Shown here: in pieces, positions 36,556-48,486 of the stretch | How the letters are laid out: each line of letters opens with the position of its first letter | How positions within the stretch are numbered: the stretch's first letter is position 1 | DNA from: Calliopsis andreniformis | Lineage: Eukaryota; Arthropoda; Insecta; Hymenoptera; Andrenidae | Assembly: GCF_051401765.1 (NCBI RefSeq) | Contig: NW_027480468.1 | Span: 620,001 to 684,000 of the forward strand | DNA: 64,000 nucleotides | Direction of reading: 5' to 3' | Program-made: the position numbers and the translations under genes | The notes under the pieces: generated by a model | The model's input: only the letters and a program-made list of their open reading frames with translations | Told to the model about the DNA's origin: nothing | Database searches by the model: none

Positions 36556-37367
36556 AATATTCAGTCCTCAATCCTCAATCCTCAATCCTCAATCATCAAT
36601 CTACAATCCTCAATACTCCATTTTCAATCCTCAGTCCTCAATACTCAATCTTCAATCCTCATTCTTCAATCCTCAATACCCAATCCTCAATCTTTAATCC
36701 TCAATCCTCAATTCTCAATACTGAATCCTCAATCGTCAATTTTCAAACCTCATTCTTCAATCCTCAATACCCAATACTCAATCTTCAATCCTCAATCCTC
36801 AATCCTCGACCCTCAATCCTCAATCCTCAATCGTCAATCTCCAATCCTGAATACTCAATCCTCAATCCTCAATCCTCAATCCTCATCCTTCAATCCTCAA
36901 TACCCAATCCTCAATCTTCAATCCTCAATCCTCAATCCTGAATTCTCAATCCTCAATCCTCAGTCCTCAGTCCTCAAACCTCAATCCTCAACCCTCAGCC
37001 CTCACCCTCAATCCTCAATCCTCAATCCTCAATCCTCAATCTTCAATCCTCAGTACTCAAACTTCAATCCTCAATCCTCAATACGCAATCCTCAATCCTC
37101 AATCCTCAATCGTCAGTCTTCAATCCTCAATACTCAATCTTCAATCCTCAATCCTCAATCCTCAATCCTCAATCCTCGATCTTCAATACTCAATACCCAA
37201 TCCTCAATCTTCAATCCTCAATCCTCAATCCTCAACTCTCGATTCTCAATCCTCAATCCTCAATCCTCAATTCCCAATCCTCAATCCTCAGCCCTCAGTC
37301 CTCAATACACAATCTTCAATCCTCAATCCTCAATCCTCAATCCTCAATCCTCATTCTTCAATCCTCA

Positions 37368-38675
37368 ATACCCAATCCTCAATCTTCAATCCTCAATCCT
37401 CAATGCTCAATTCTCAACCCTCAATCCTCAGTTCTCAGTCCTCAAACCTCAATCCTCAATCCTCAATCCTCAACCCTCAATCTTCAATCCTCAACACTCA
37501 AACTTCAATCGCCAATCCTCAATACTCAATCCTCAATCCTCAATCCTCAATCGACAGTCTTCAATCCTCAATACTCAATCTTCAATCCTCAATCCTCAAT
37601 CCTCAATCGTCAATCGTCAATCCTCAATCCTCAATCCTCAACCCTCAATCCTCAATCCTCAGTCCTCAATCGTCAGTCTTCATTCCTCAATGCTCAATCT
37701 TCAATCCTCAATCCTCAATCCTCAATCCTCAGTCCTCAGTCCTCAAACCTCAATCCTCAACACTCAGCCCTCATCCTCAATCCTCAATCCTCAATCTTCA
37801 ATCCACAATCCTCAATTCTCGATCCTCAATCCTCAATCCTCAGACCTCAAACATCAATACTCAACCCTCAGTCCTCGTCCTCAATGCACAACCCTCAATC
37901 CTCAATCCTCAATTTTCAATCACCAATATTCAGTCTTCAATCTTCAATACTCAATCTTCAATCCTCAATCCTCAATCCTCAATCCTCATTCTTCAATCCT
38001 CAATACCCAATACTCAATCTTCAATCCTCAATCCTCAATCCTCGATCCTCAATCCTCAATCCTCAATCGTCAACCTCCAATCCTGAATACTCAATCTTCA
38101 ATCCTCAATCCTCAATCCTCATCCTTCAATCCTCAATACCCAATCCTCAATCTTCAATCCTCAATCCTCAATCCTGAAATCTCAATCCTCAATCCTCAGT
38201 CCTCAGTCCTCAAACCTCAATCCTCAACCCTCAGCCCTCATCCTCAATCCTCAGTCCTCAATCCTCAATGCTCAATCTTCAATCCTCAATACTCAAACTT
38301 CAATCCTCAATCCTCAATACGCAATCCTCAATCCTCAATCCTCAATCCTCAATCGTCTGTCTTCAATCCTCAATACTCAATCTTCAATACTCAATCCTCA
38401 ATCCTCAATCCTCAATCCTCGATCTTCAGTCCTCAATACCCAATCCTCAAACTTCAATCCTCAATCCTCAATCCTCAACACTCGATACTCAATCCTCAAT
38501 CCTCAATCCTCAATCCTCAGTCCTCAATCCTCAATCGTCAGTCTTCAATCCTCAATACTCAATCTTCAATCCCCAATCCTCAATCCTCAATCCTCAATCC
38601 TCATTCTTCAATCCTCAATACCCAATCTTCAATCTTCAATCATCAATCCTCAATCCTCAATTCTCAATCCTCAAT
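37368..38675. repeat. Array segment before the 38.7-kb block C
   Basis: Contains CAATGCTCAATTC (37,403), an AATCGCCAATCC variant near 37,508, a TCGACAGTC phrase (37,551), a CAATTTTCAATCACC phrase near 37,912 and CGTCTGTC near 38,354. It is a mosaic of phrases from the left domain and family B. No gene is seen. Confidence 0.62.
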
Positions 38676-39273
38676 CCTAAGTCCTCAGTCCTCAAACCTC
38701 AATCCTCAACCCTCAGCCCTCATTCTCAATCCTCAATCCTCAATCTTCAATCCTCAATCCTCAATCCTCAATACTCAATCTTCAATCTTCAATCCTCAGT
38801 CCTCAAACCTCAATTCTGAATCCTCAATCCTGAATCCTTAATCTTCAATCCTCAATCCCCAATCCTCGATCTTCAATACTCAATCCTCAATCCTCAATCC
38901 TCAATCCTCAATCTTCAATCCTCGATCCTCAATCCTCAGTCCTCAGTCCCAAATACTCAACCTTCAATCCATAACCCTCAACCCTCAATCTTCAATACTC
39001 AATACTCAATCTTCAATCCTCAATCCTCAATCCTCAATCCTCAGTCCTCAATCTTCAATCCTCAATACTCAATCTGCAATCCTCAATCCTCAATCCTCAA
39101 TCCTCAATCCTCATTCTTCAGTCCTCAATACCGAATCCTCAATATTCAATCCTCAATCCTCAATCCTCAATTCTCAGTACTCAATGTTCAATCATCAATA
39201 TTCAATCTTCAATCCTTAATTTCTCAATCCTCAACCCTCAATCCTCAGCCCTCAATGTTCAATCCGCAATAAC
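38676..39273. repeat. Block C (598 bp), copy 7
   Basis: Full-length between delimiters. It has CCTTAATTTCTC near 39,215 and CAGTCCTCAGTCCC near 38,938, changes shared with the truncated copy at 47.3-47.8 kb. Confidence 0.85.
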
Positions 39274-39966
39274 TAATCCACAACCTTCAATCCTCAATCC
39301 TCAATCCTCAATCCTCAATCCTCAATCCTCAATCCTCAGCCCTCAAACCTCAATCCTGAATCCTCAATCCTGAATCCTCGATCTTCAGCTCTCAGTCCTC
39401 AACAATCAGTTGTCAATCCTTAATTCTCAATAGAATATCATCAATTCATAGCTTTCAATACTCAATACTCAACCTGCAATCTTCAAATCTCTATCCACAA
39501 ATATCAATTCTCATCACTCAACGCTCAACGCTCAGTCCCCAATCCTCAATCTTCAATCCTCAGTCTTCAACACTCAGTCCCCAATCCTCAATCTTCAATC
39601 CTCAGTACTAAATCTTCAATCCTCGATCCTCAATCCTCGATCCTCAATCCCCAATCCTCAATCGTCAATCTCCAATCCTGAATACTCAATCCTCAATCCT
39701 CAATCCTCGATCCTCATCCTTCAATCCTCAATACCCAATCCTCAATCTTCAATCCTCAATCCTCAATTCTGAATTCTCAATCCTCAACCCTCAGCCCTCA
39801 CCCTCAATCCTCAATCCTCAATCCTCAATCTTCAATCCTCAATACTCAAACTTCAATCCTCAATCCTCAATACGCAATCCTCAATCCTCAATCCTCAATC
39901 GTCAGTCTTCAATCCTCAATACTCAATCTTCAATCCTCAGTCCTCAATCCTCAATCCTCAATCCTC
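38775..39966. repeat. 1.19-kb block, copy 1 (8,520-bp offset pair)
   Basis: CCGCAATAAC (39,264) and the diverged module I (39,399) recur at exactly +8,520. The match ends at about 39,966, where this copy enters TCGACAGTC and the other enters TCGATCTTC. Confidence 0.87.
39399..39540. repeat. Module I, subtype Ie
   Basis: The most distinct subtype: CAATCCTTAATTC, CAATTCATAGC, CCTGCAATC, ACAAATATC and CAACGCTCAACGC. It has the same length and register as the others. It lies directly behind a block C and has no module II downstream before the next module I. Confidence 0.85.
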
Positions 39967-40459
39967 AATCGACAGTCTTCAATCCTCAATACTCAATCTT
40001 CAATCCTCAATCCTCAATCCTCAATCGTCAATCCTCAATCCTCAATCCTCAATCCTCAATCCTCAATCCTCAGTCCTCAATCGTCAGTCTTCATTCCTCA
40101 ATGCTCAATCTTCAATCCTCAATCCTCAATCCTCAATCCTCAGTCCTCAGTCCTCAAACATCAATCCTCAACACTCAGCCCTCATCCTCAATCCTCAATC
40201 CTAAATCTTCAATCCACAATCCTCAATTCTCAATCCTCAATCCTCAATCCTCAGACCTCAAACATCAATACTCAACCCTCAGTCCTCGTCCTCAATGCAC
40301 AACCCTCAATCCTCAATCCTCAATCTTCAGTCATCAATATTCATTCTTCAATCCTCAATCCTCAATCCTCAATCCTCAATCCTCAATCCTCAATCCTCAG
40401 CCCGCAAACCTCAATCCTGAATCCTCAATCCTGAATCCTCAATCTTCAGCCCTCAGTCC

Positions 40460-40601
40460 TCAACAATCAGTTGTCAATCCTCAATCCTCAATAGAATATC
40501 ATCAATTCAGAGCTTTCAATACTCAATACTCAACCTGCTATCTTCAAATCTCTATCCGCAAACATCAATTCTCATCACTCAACCCTCAACAGTCAGTCCC
40601 C
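40460..40601. repeat. Module I, subtype Ic
   Basis: Image of 35,353 at +5,107. Last Ic copy of the window. Confidence 0.87.
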
Positions 40602-41520
40602 AATCCTCAATCTTCAATCCTCAATCCTCAACACTCAGTCCCCAACCCTCAATCTTCAACCCTCAATACTCAATATTCAATCCTCTATCCTCAATCCTCG
40701 ATCCTCAATCCTCAATCCTCAATCGTCAATCTCCAATCCTGAATACTCAATCTTCAATCCTGAATCCTCAATACTCAATCCTCAATCCTCATTCTTAAAT
40801 CATCAATACCCAATCCTCAATCTTCAATCCTCAATCCTCAATCCTGAATTCTCAATCCTCAATCCTCAGTCCTCAGTCCTCAAACCTCAATCCTCAACCC
40901 TCAGCCCTCATCCTCAATCCTCAATCCTCAATCTTCAATCCTCAATCTTCAATCCTCAATACTCAAGCTTCAATCCTCAATCCTCAATGCTCAATCCTCA
41001 ATCCTCAATCCTCAATCGTCAGTCGTCAATCCTCAATACTCAATCTTCAATCCTCAATCCTCAATCCTCAATCCTCAATCCTCAATTTTCAATCCTCAAT
41101 AACCAATCCTCAATCTTCAATCCTCAATACTCAATCCTCAATTCTCGATCCTCAATCCTCAATCCTCAATCGTCAATTCTCGATCCTCAATCCTCAGTCC
41201 TCAGTCCTCAATAAACAATCTTCAATCCTCAATCCTCAATCCTCAATCCTCAATCCCCATTCTTCAATCCTCAATACCCAATACTCAATCTTCAATCCTC
41301 AATCCTCAATCCTCATTTCTCAATCCTCAACCCTCAGTACTCAGTCCTCAAACCTCAATCCTCAACCCTCAGCCCTCATCGTCAACCTCAATCCTCAATC
41401 CTCAATCCTCAATTCTCAATATTCAATCCTCAATACTCAATCTTCAATCCTCAATCCTCAGTCCTCAAACCTCAATTCTTAATCATCAATCCTGAATCCT
41501 CAATCTTCGGCCCTCAGTCC

Positions 41521-41662
41521 TCAACAATCAGTTGTCAACCCTCAGTACTCAATAGTATATCCTCAATTCACAGTTTTCAATACTCAATACTCAATCTGCA
41601 ATCATCAAACCTCTATCCACAAACATCAATTCACATCACTCAACCCTCAACACTCTGTCCCC
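41521..41662. repeat. Module II, subtype IIb
   Basis: Image of 36,414 at +5,107. Last IIb copy; all module II copies to the right are IIc. Confidence 0.87.
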
Positions 41663-42044
41663 AATATTCAGTCCTCAATCCTCAATCCTCAATCCTCAAT
41701 CATCAATCTACAATCCTCAATACTCCATTTTCAATCCTCAGTCCTCAATACTCAATCTTCAATCCTCATTCTTCAATCCTCAATACCCAATCCTCAATCT
41801 TTAATCCTCAATCCTCAATTCTCAATACTGAATCCTCAATCGTCAATTTTCAAACCTCATTCTTCAATCCTCAATACCCAATACTCAATCTTCAATCCTC
41901 AATCCTCAATCCTCGACCCTCAATCCTCAATCGACAGTCTTCAGTCCTCAAACCTCAATCCTCAATCCTCAATCCTCAACCCCCAATCTTCAACCCTCAA
42001 CACTCAAACATCAATCGTCAATCCTCAATACTCAATCCTCAACC

Positions 42045-43055
42045 CTCAATCCTCAATCCTCGATCTTCAATACTCAATACCCAATCCTCAATCTTCAATC
42101 CTCAATCCTCAATCCTCAACTCTCGATTCTCAATCCTCAATCCTCAATCCTCAATTCTCAATCCTCAATCCTCAGTCCTCAGTCCTCAATACACAATCTT
42201 CAATCCTCAATCCTCAATCCTCAATCCTCAATCCTCATTCTTCAATCCTCAATACCCAATCCTCAATCTTCAATCCTCAATCCTCAATGCTCAATTCTCA
42301 ACCCTCAATCCTCAGTTCTCAGTCCTCAAACCTCAATCCTCAATCCTCAATTCTCAATCCTCAATCCTCAGTCCTCAGTCCTCAATACACAATCTTCAAT
42401 GCTCAATCCTCAATCCTCAATCCTCAATCCTCATTCTTCAATCCTCAATACCCAATCCTCAATCTTCAATCCTCAATCCTCAATGCTCAATTCTCAACCC
42501 TCAATCCTCAGTCCTCAGTCCTCAAACCTCAATCCTCAATCCTCAATCCTCAATCCTCAGTCTTCAATCCTCAACACTCAAACTTCAGTCGTCAATCCTC
42601 AATACTCAATCCTCAATCCTCAATCCTCAATCGACAGTCTTCAATCCGCAATACTCAATCTTCAACCCTCAATCCTCAATCCTCAATCCTCAATCCTGAG
42701 TCCTCAATCCTCAATCGTCAGTCTTCAATCCTCAATACTCAATCTTCAATCTCCAATCCCCAATCCTCAATCCTCAATCCTCATTCTTCAATCCTCAATA
42801 CCCAATCTTCAATCTTCAATCATCAATCCTCAATCCTCAATTCTCAATCCTCAATCCTAAGTGCTCAGTCCTCAAACCTCAATCCTCAACCCTCAGCCCT
42901 CATCCTCAATCCTCAATCCTCAATCTTCAATCCTCAATCCTCAATCCTCAATACTCAACCTTCAATCCTCAATCCTCAGTCCTCAAACCTCAATTCTGAA
43001 TCCTCAATCCTGAATCCTTAATCTTCAATCCTCAATCCCCAATCCTCAATCTTCA
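42045..43055. repeat. 1.0-kb block, copy 1 (6,425-bp offset pair)
   Basis: CGATCTTCAA at 42,061 and CCTAAGTGCTC at 42,856 recur at +6,425. It contains two CAATGCTCAATTC phrases, TCGACAGTC and an incomplete block C beginning. It lacks modules I and II. Confidence 0.87.
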
Positions 43056-43310
43056 ATCCTCAATCCTCAATCCTCAATCCTCAATCCTCAATCTTCAATC
43101 CTCGATCCTCAATCCTCAATCCTCAGTCCCAAATACTCAATCTTCAATCCATAATCCTCAACCCTCAATCTTCAATACTCAATACTCAATCTTCAGTCCT
43201 CAATCCTCAATCCTCAGTTCTCAATCCTCAATCTTCAATCCTCAATCCTCAATCCTCAATCCTCAATCCTCATTCTTTAATCCTCAATACCCAATCCTCA
43301 ATCTTCAATC
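43056..43310. repeat. Array linker before family C
   Basis: Contains the CCCAAATACTC and CCATAATCC phrases typical of block C interiors, without the block C ends. No gene is seen. Confidence 0.6.
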
Positions 43311-43932
43311 CTCAATCCTCAATGCTCAATTCTCAACCCTCAATCCTCAGTTCTCAGTCCACAAACCTCAATCCTCAATCCTCAGTTCTCAGTCCTCAAA
43401 CCTCAATCCTCAATCCTCAATCCTCAACCCTCAATCGTCAATCCTCAATCCTCAATCCTCAATCCTCAATCCTCAGTCCTCAATCGTCAGCCTTCATTCC
43501 TCAATGCTCAATCTTCAATCCTCAACCCTCAATCCTCAATCCCCAGTCCTCAGTCCTCAAACCTCAATCCTCAGCCCTCAGCGCTCATCCACAATCCTCA
43601 ATCCTCAATCTTCAATCCACAATCGTCAATTCTCAATCCTCAATCCTCAATCCTCAGACCTCAAACATCAATACTCAACTCTCAGTCCTCGTCCTCAATG
43701 CACAACCCTCAATCCTCAATCCTCAATCTTCAATCATCAATATTCATTCTTCAATCCTCAATCCTCAATCCTCAATCCTCAATCCTCAACCGTCAATGTT
43801 CAATCCGCAATACCCAATCCTCAATCTTCAATCCTCAATCCTCAATCCTCAATCCTCAATCCTCAATCCTCAGCCCGCAAACCTCAATCCTGAATCCTCA
43901 ATCCTGAATCCTCAATCTTCAGCCCTCAGTCC

Positions 43933-44074
43933 TCAACAATCAGTTGTCAATCCTCAATCCTCAATAGAATATCATCAATTCACAGCTTTCAATACTCAAT
44001 ACTCAACCTGCTATCTTCAAATCTCTATCCACAAACATCAATTCTCATCACTCAACCCTCAACACTCAGTCCAC
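43933..44074. repeat. Module I, subtype Id
   Basis: Ends CAGTCCACAATCC rather than CAGTCCCCAATCC and is followed by CAATCCTAAATCC. These two changes mark the six Id copies, all right of 43.9 kb. Confidence 0.87.
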
Positions 44075-45008
44075 AATCCTCAATCTTCAATCCTAAATCC
44101 TCAACACTCAGTCCCCAACCCTCAATCTTCAACCCTCAATACTCAATATTCAATCCTCTATCCTCAATCCTCGATCCTCAGTCCTCAATCCTAAATCGTC
44201 AATCTCCAATCCTGAATACTCAATCTTCAACCCTGAATCCTCAATACTCAATCCTCAATCCTCATTCTTAAATCCTCAATACCCAATCCTCAATCATCAA
44301 TCCTCAATCCTCAATCCTGAATTCTCAATCCTCAATCCTCAGTCCTCAGTCCTCAGTCCTCAAACCTCAATCCTCAACCCTCAGCCCTCATCCTCAATCC
44401 TCAATCCTCAATCTTCAATCCTCAATCTTCAATCCTCAATACTCAAGCTTCAATCCTCAATCCTCAATGCTCAATCCTCAATCCTCAATCCTCAATCGTC
44501 AGTCGTCAATCCTCAATACTCAATCTTCAATCCTCAATCCTCAATCCTCAATCCTCAATCCTCAATTTTCAATCCTCAATAACCAATCCTCAATCTTCAA
44601 TCCTCAATCCTCAATCATCAATTCTCGATCCTCAATCCTCAATCCTCAATCGTCAATTCTCAATCCTCAATCCTCAGTCCTCAGTCCTCAGTCCTCAATA
44701 AACAATCTTCAATCCTCAGTCCTCAATCCTCAATCCTCAATCCTCATTCTTCAATCCTCAATACCCAATACTCAATCTTCAATCCTCAATCCTCAATCCT
44801 CAATTCTCAATCCTCAACCCGCAGTACTCAGTCCTCAAACCCCAATTCTCAACCCTCAGCCCTCATCGTCAATCCTCAATCCTCAATCCTCAATCCTCAA
44901 TCGTCAATATTCAATCCTCAATACTCAATCTTCAGTCCTCAATCCTCAGTCCTCAAACCTCAATTCTGAATCATCAATCCTGAATCCTCAATCTTCGGCC
45001 CTCAGTCC

Positions 45009-45150
45009 TCAACAATCAGTTGTCAACCCTCAGTACTCAATAGAATATCCTCAATTCACAGTTTTCAATGCTCAATACTCAATCGGCAATCATCAAACCT
45101 CTATCCACAAACATCAATTCTCATCACTCAACCCTCAACACTCTGTCCCC
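45009..45150. repeat. Module II, subtype IIc (I-like hybrid)
   Basis: Has TTTCAATGCTC and ATCGGCAATC of subtype IIc, but reads TAGAATATCC where the other copies read TAGTATATCC, as in module I. It lies 1,076 bp after its module I. Confidence 0.85.
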
Positions 45151-45864
45151 AATATTCAGTACTCAATCCTCAATCCTCAAACCTCAATCGTCAATCTACA
45201 ATCCTCAATACTCCATCTTCAATCCCCAGTCCTCAATACTCAATCCTCAATCCTCATTCTTCAATCCTCAATACCCAATCCTCAATCTTCAATCCTCAAT
45301 TCTCAATTCTCAATTCTGAATCCTCAATCCTCAATTTTCAAACCGCATTCTTCAATCCTCAATACCCAATACTCAATCTTCAATCCTCAATCCTCAATGC
45401 TCGACCCTCAATCCTCAATCCTCAATCGTCATTCTCCAATCCTGAATACTCAATCTTCAATCCTCAATCCTCAACCCTCATCCTTCAATCCTCAATACCC
45501 AATCCTCAATCTTCAATCCTCAATCCTCAATCCTGAATTCTCAATCCTCAATCCTCAGTCCTCAGTCCTCAAACCTCAATCCTCAACCCTCAGCCCTCAT
45601 CCTCAATCCTCAATCATCAATCCTCAATGCTCAATCTTCAATCCTCAATACTCAAACTTCAATCCTCAATCCTCAATACGCAATCCTCAATCCTCAACCC
45701 ACACTCCTCAATAGTCAGTCTTCAATCCTCAATACTCAATCTTCAATACTCAATCCTCAATCCTCAATCCTCAATCCTCGATCTTCAGTCCTCAATATCT
45801 AATTCTCAAACTTCAATCCTCAATCCTCAATCCTCAACACTCGATCCTCAATCCTCAATCCTCA

Positions 45865-46505
45865 ATCCTCAATTCTCGATCCTTAATCCTCAATCCTCAA
45901 TCCTCAATCCTCAATCGACAGTCTTCAATCCTCAATACTCAATCTTCAATCCTCAATCCTCAATCCTCAATCCTCAATCCTCAGTCCTCAATCCTCAATC
46001 GTCAGTCTTCAATCCTCAATACTCAATCTTCAATCCCCAATCCTCAATCCTCAATCCTCAATCCTTATTCTTCAATCCTCAATACCCAATCTTCAATCTT
46101 CAATCATCAATCCTCAATCCTCAATTCTCAATCCTCAATCCTAAGTCCTCAGTCCTCAAACCTCAATCCTCAACCCTCAGCCCTCATCCTCAATCCTCAA
46201 CCCTCAATCTTCAATCCTCTATCCTCAATCGTCAGTCGTCAATCCTCAAAACTCAATCTTCAATCCTCAATCCTCAATCCTCAATCCTCAATCCTCAATT
46301 TTCAATCCTCAATAACCAATCCTCAATCTTCAATCCTCAATCCTCAATCCTCAATTCTCGATCCTCAATCCTCAATCCTCAATCGTCAATTCTCAATCCT
46401 GAATCCTCAGTCCTCAATTCTCAATCCTCAACCCGCAGTACTCAGTCCTCAAACCCCAATCCTCAACCCTCAGCCCCCATCGTCAATCCTCAATCCTCAA
46501 TCCTC
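45865..46505. repeat. 640-bp block, copy 1 (5,958-bp offset pair)
   Basis: AATTCTCGAT (45,871), CCTAAG (46,140), CAAAACTC (46,247) and CCGCAGTAC (46,433) recur at +5,958. Parts recur again at 61,555-61,865. This copy continues into a module II, the other does not. Confidence 0.85.
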
Positions 46506-47294
46506 ACTCCTCAATCGTCAATATTCAATCCTCAATACTCAATCTTCAATACTCAATCCTCAGTCCTCAAACCTCAATTCTGAATCATCAATCCTGAATA
46601 GTCAATCTTCGGCCCTCAGTCCTCAACAATCAGTTGTCAACCCTCAGTACTCAATAGTATATCCTCAATTCACAGTTTTCAATGCTCAATGCTCAATCTG
46701 CAATCATCAAACCTCTATCCACAAACATCAATTCTCATCACTCAACCCTCAACACTCTGTCCCCAATATTCAGTACTCAATCCTCAATCCTCAATCCTCA
46801 ATCGTCAATCTACAATCCTCAATACTCCATCTTCAATCCTCAGTCCTCAATACTCAATCCTCAATCCTCATTCTTCAATCCTCAATACCCAATCCTCAAT
46901 CTTCAATCCTCAATTCTCAATTCTCAAATCTGAATCCTCAATCCTCAATTTTCAAACCGCATTCTTCAATCCTCAATACCCAATACTCAATCTTCAATCC
47001 TCAATCCTCAATCCTCGACCCTCAATCCTCAATCCTCAATCGTCAATCTCCAATCCTGAATACTCAATCTTCAATCCTCAATCCTCAATCCTCATCCTTC
47101 AATCCTCAATACCCAATCCTCAATCTTCAATCCTCAATCCTCAATCCTCAACACTCGATCCTCAATCCTCAATCCTCAATCCTCAATCCTCAGTCCTCAA
47201 TCCTCAATCGTCAGTCTTCAATCCTCAATACTCAATCTTCAATCCCCAATCCTCAATCCTCAATCCTCAATCCTCATTCTTCAATCCTCAATAC
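46506..47294. repeat. Array segment with an orphan module II
   Basis: Begins with CACTCCTCAATCGTC and leads through a CTGAATAGTC variant into the module II at 46,623, then family C-like downstream sequence, switching near 47,145 to a CACTCGATCC phrase and at about 47,295 to the 8,520-bp pair. No gene is seen. Confidence 0.65.
46623..46764. repeat. Module II, subtype IIc (orphan copy)
   Basis: Has two successive AATGCTC units (46,682 and 46,689) and ATCTGCAATC instead of ATCGGCAATC, intermediate between IIa/b and the other IIc copies. The nearest module I upstream is 2.7 kb away. Confidence 0.85.
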
Positions 47295-48486
47295 CCAATC
47301 TTCAATCTTCAATCCTCAGTCCTCAAACCTCAATTCTGAATCCTCAATCCTGAATCCTTAATCTTCAATCCTCAATCCCCAATCCTCGATCTTCAATACT
47401 CAATCCTCAATCCTCAATCCTCAATCCTCAATCTTCAATCCTCGATCCTCAATCCTCAGTCCTCAGTCCCAAATACTCAATCTTCAATCCATAACCCTCA
47501 ACCCTCAATCTTCAATACTCAATACTCAATCTTCAATCCTCAATCCTCAATCCTCAATCCTCAGTCCTCAATCTTCAATCCTCAATACTCAATCTGCAAT
47601 CCTCAATCCTCAATCCTCAATCCTCAATCCTCATTCTTCAGTCCTCAATACCGAATCCTCAATCTTCAATCCTCAATCCTCAATCCTCAATTCTCAGTAC
47701 TCAATGTTCAATCATCAATATTCAATCTTCAATCCTTAATTTCTCAATCCTCAACCCTCAATCCTCAGCCCTCAATGTTCAATCCGCAATAACTAATCCA
47801 CAATCTTCAATCCTCAATCCTCAATCCTCAATCCTCAATCCTCAATCCTCAATCCTCAGCCCTCAAACCTCAATCCTGAATCCTCAATCCTGAATCCTCG
47901 ATCTTCAGCTCTCAGTCCTCAACAATCAGTTGTCAATCCTTAATTCTCAATAGAATATCATCAATTCATAGCTTTCAATACTCAATACTCAACCTGCAAT
48001 CTTCAAATCTCTATCCACAAATATCAATTCTCATCACTCGACGCTCAACGCTCAGTCCCCAATCCTCAATCTTCAATCCTCAGTCTTCAACACTCAGTCC
48101 CCAATCCTCAATCTTCAATCCTCAATACTAAATCTTCAATCCTCGATCCTCAATCCTCGATCCTCAATCCCCAATCCTCAATCGTCAATCTCCAATCCTG
48201 AATACTCAATCCTCAATCCTCAATCCTCGATCCTCATCCTTCAATCCTCAATACCCAATCCTCAATCTTCAATCCTCAATCCTCAATTCTGAATTCTCAA
48301 TCCTCAACCCTCAGCCCTCACCCTCAATCCTCAATCCTCAATCCTCAATCTTCAATCCTCAATACTCAAACTTCAATCCTCAATCCTCAATACGCAATCC
48401 TCAATCCTCAATCCTCAATCGTCAGTCTTCAATCCTCAATACTCAATCTTCAATCCTCAGTCCTCAATCCTCAATCCTCAATCCTC
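47295..48486. repeat. 1.19-kb block, copy 2 (8,520-bp offset pair)
   Basis: Matches 38,775-39,966 and includes the right ~500 bp of a block C ending in CCGCAATAAC at 47,784. The CCTAAG end of that block C is missing, so this is a truncated eighth copy. It differs by CACTCGACGC near 48,034 for CACTCAACGC. Confidence 0.87.
47919..48060. repeat. Module I, subtype Ie
   Basis: Image of 39,399 at +8,520, sharing all five Ie diagnostics. Confidence 0.85.

Larger units (their letters stand above)
34905..36825. repeat. HOR family B, copy 3 (5,107-bp offset pair)
   Basis: Anchor TCGACAGTCT at 34,911 recurs at +5,058 and, after a 49-bp (seven-heptamer) deletion in this copy near 35,255, all later anchors recur at +5,107 (module I, HindIII motif, module II). 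The deletion removed the ATCATCAATATTCATTC phrase that normally precedes module I. Confidence 0.87.
33810..37367. repeat. Copy of 21,626-25,225 (offset about 12,142-12,184)
   Basis: Module I at 21,982 maps to 34,166, module I at 23,204 to 35,353, module II at 24,265 to 36,414 and AACTCTCG near 25,092 to 37,233. The offset drifts by whole heptamers, including one loss near 34,460. It contains family B copy 3. Confidence 0.83.
39963..41932. repeat. HOR family B, copy 4 (5,107-bp offset pair)
   Basis: Matches 34,905-36,825 with 49 extra bases near 40,315. It ends at about 41,932, where copy 3 continues with CAATCGTCAATC and this copy with CAATCGACAGTC. The 8-base unit in TCGTCAACCTC near 41,382 differs from the TCGTCAATCTC of the other family B copies. 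Confidence 0.87.
43311..45570. repeat. HOR family C, copy 1
   Basis: Begins with the CAGTCCACAAACC phrase and contains an AGCGCT phrase, module I (Id), a CAATCCTAAATCC phrase, HindIII motif (44,445) and module II (IIc). The part from 43,790 recurs at +5,692 (then +5,685 after one extra CAGTCC unit near 44,690); the whole recurs at +18,552 to the window end. Confidence 0.87.
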
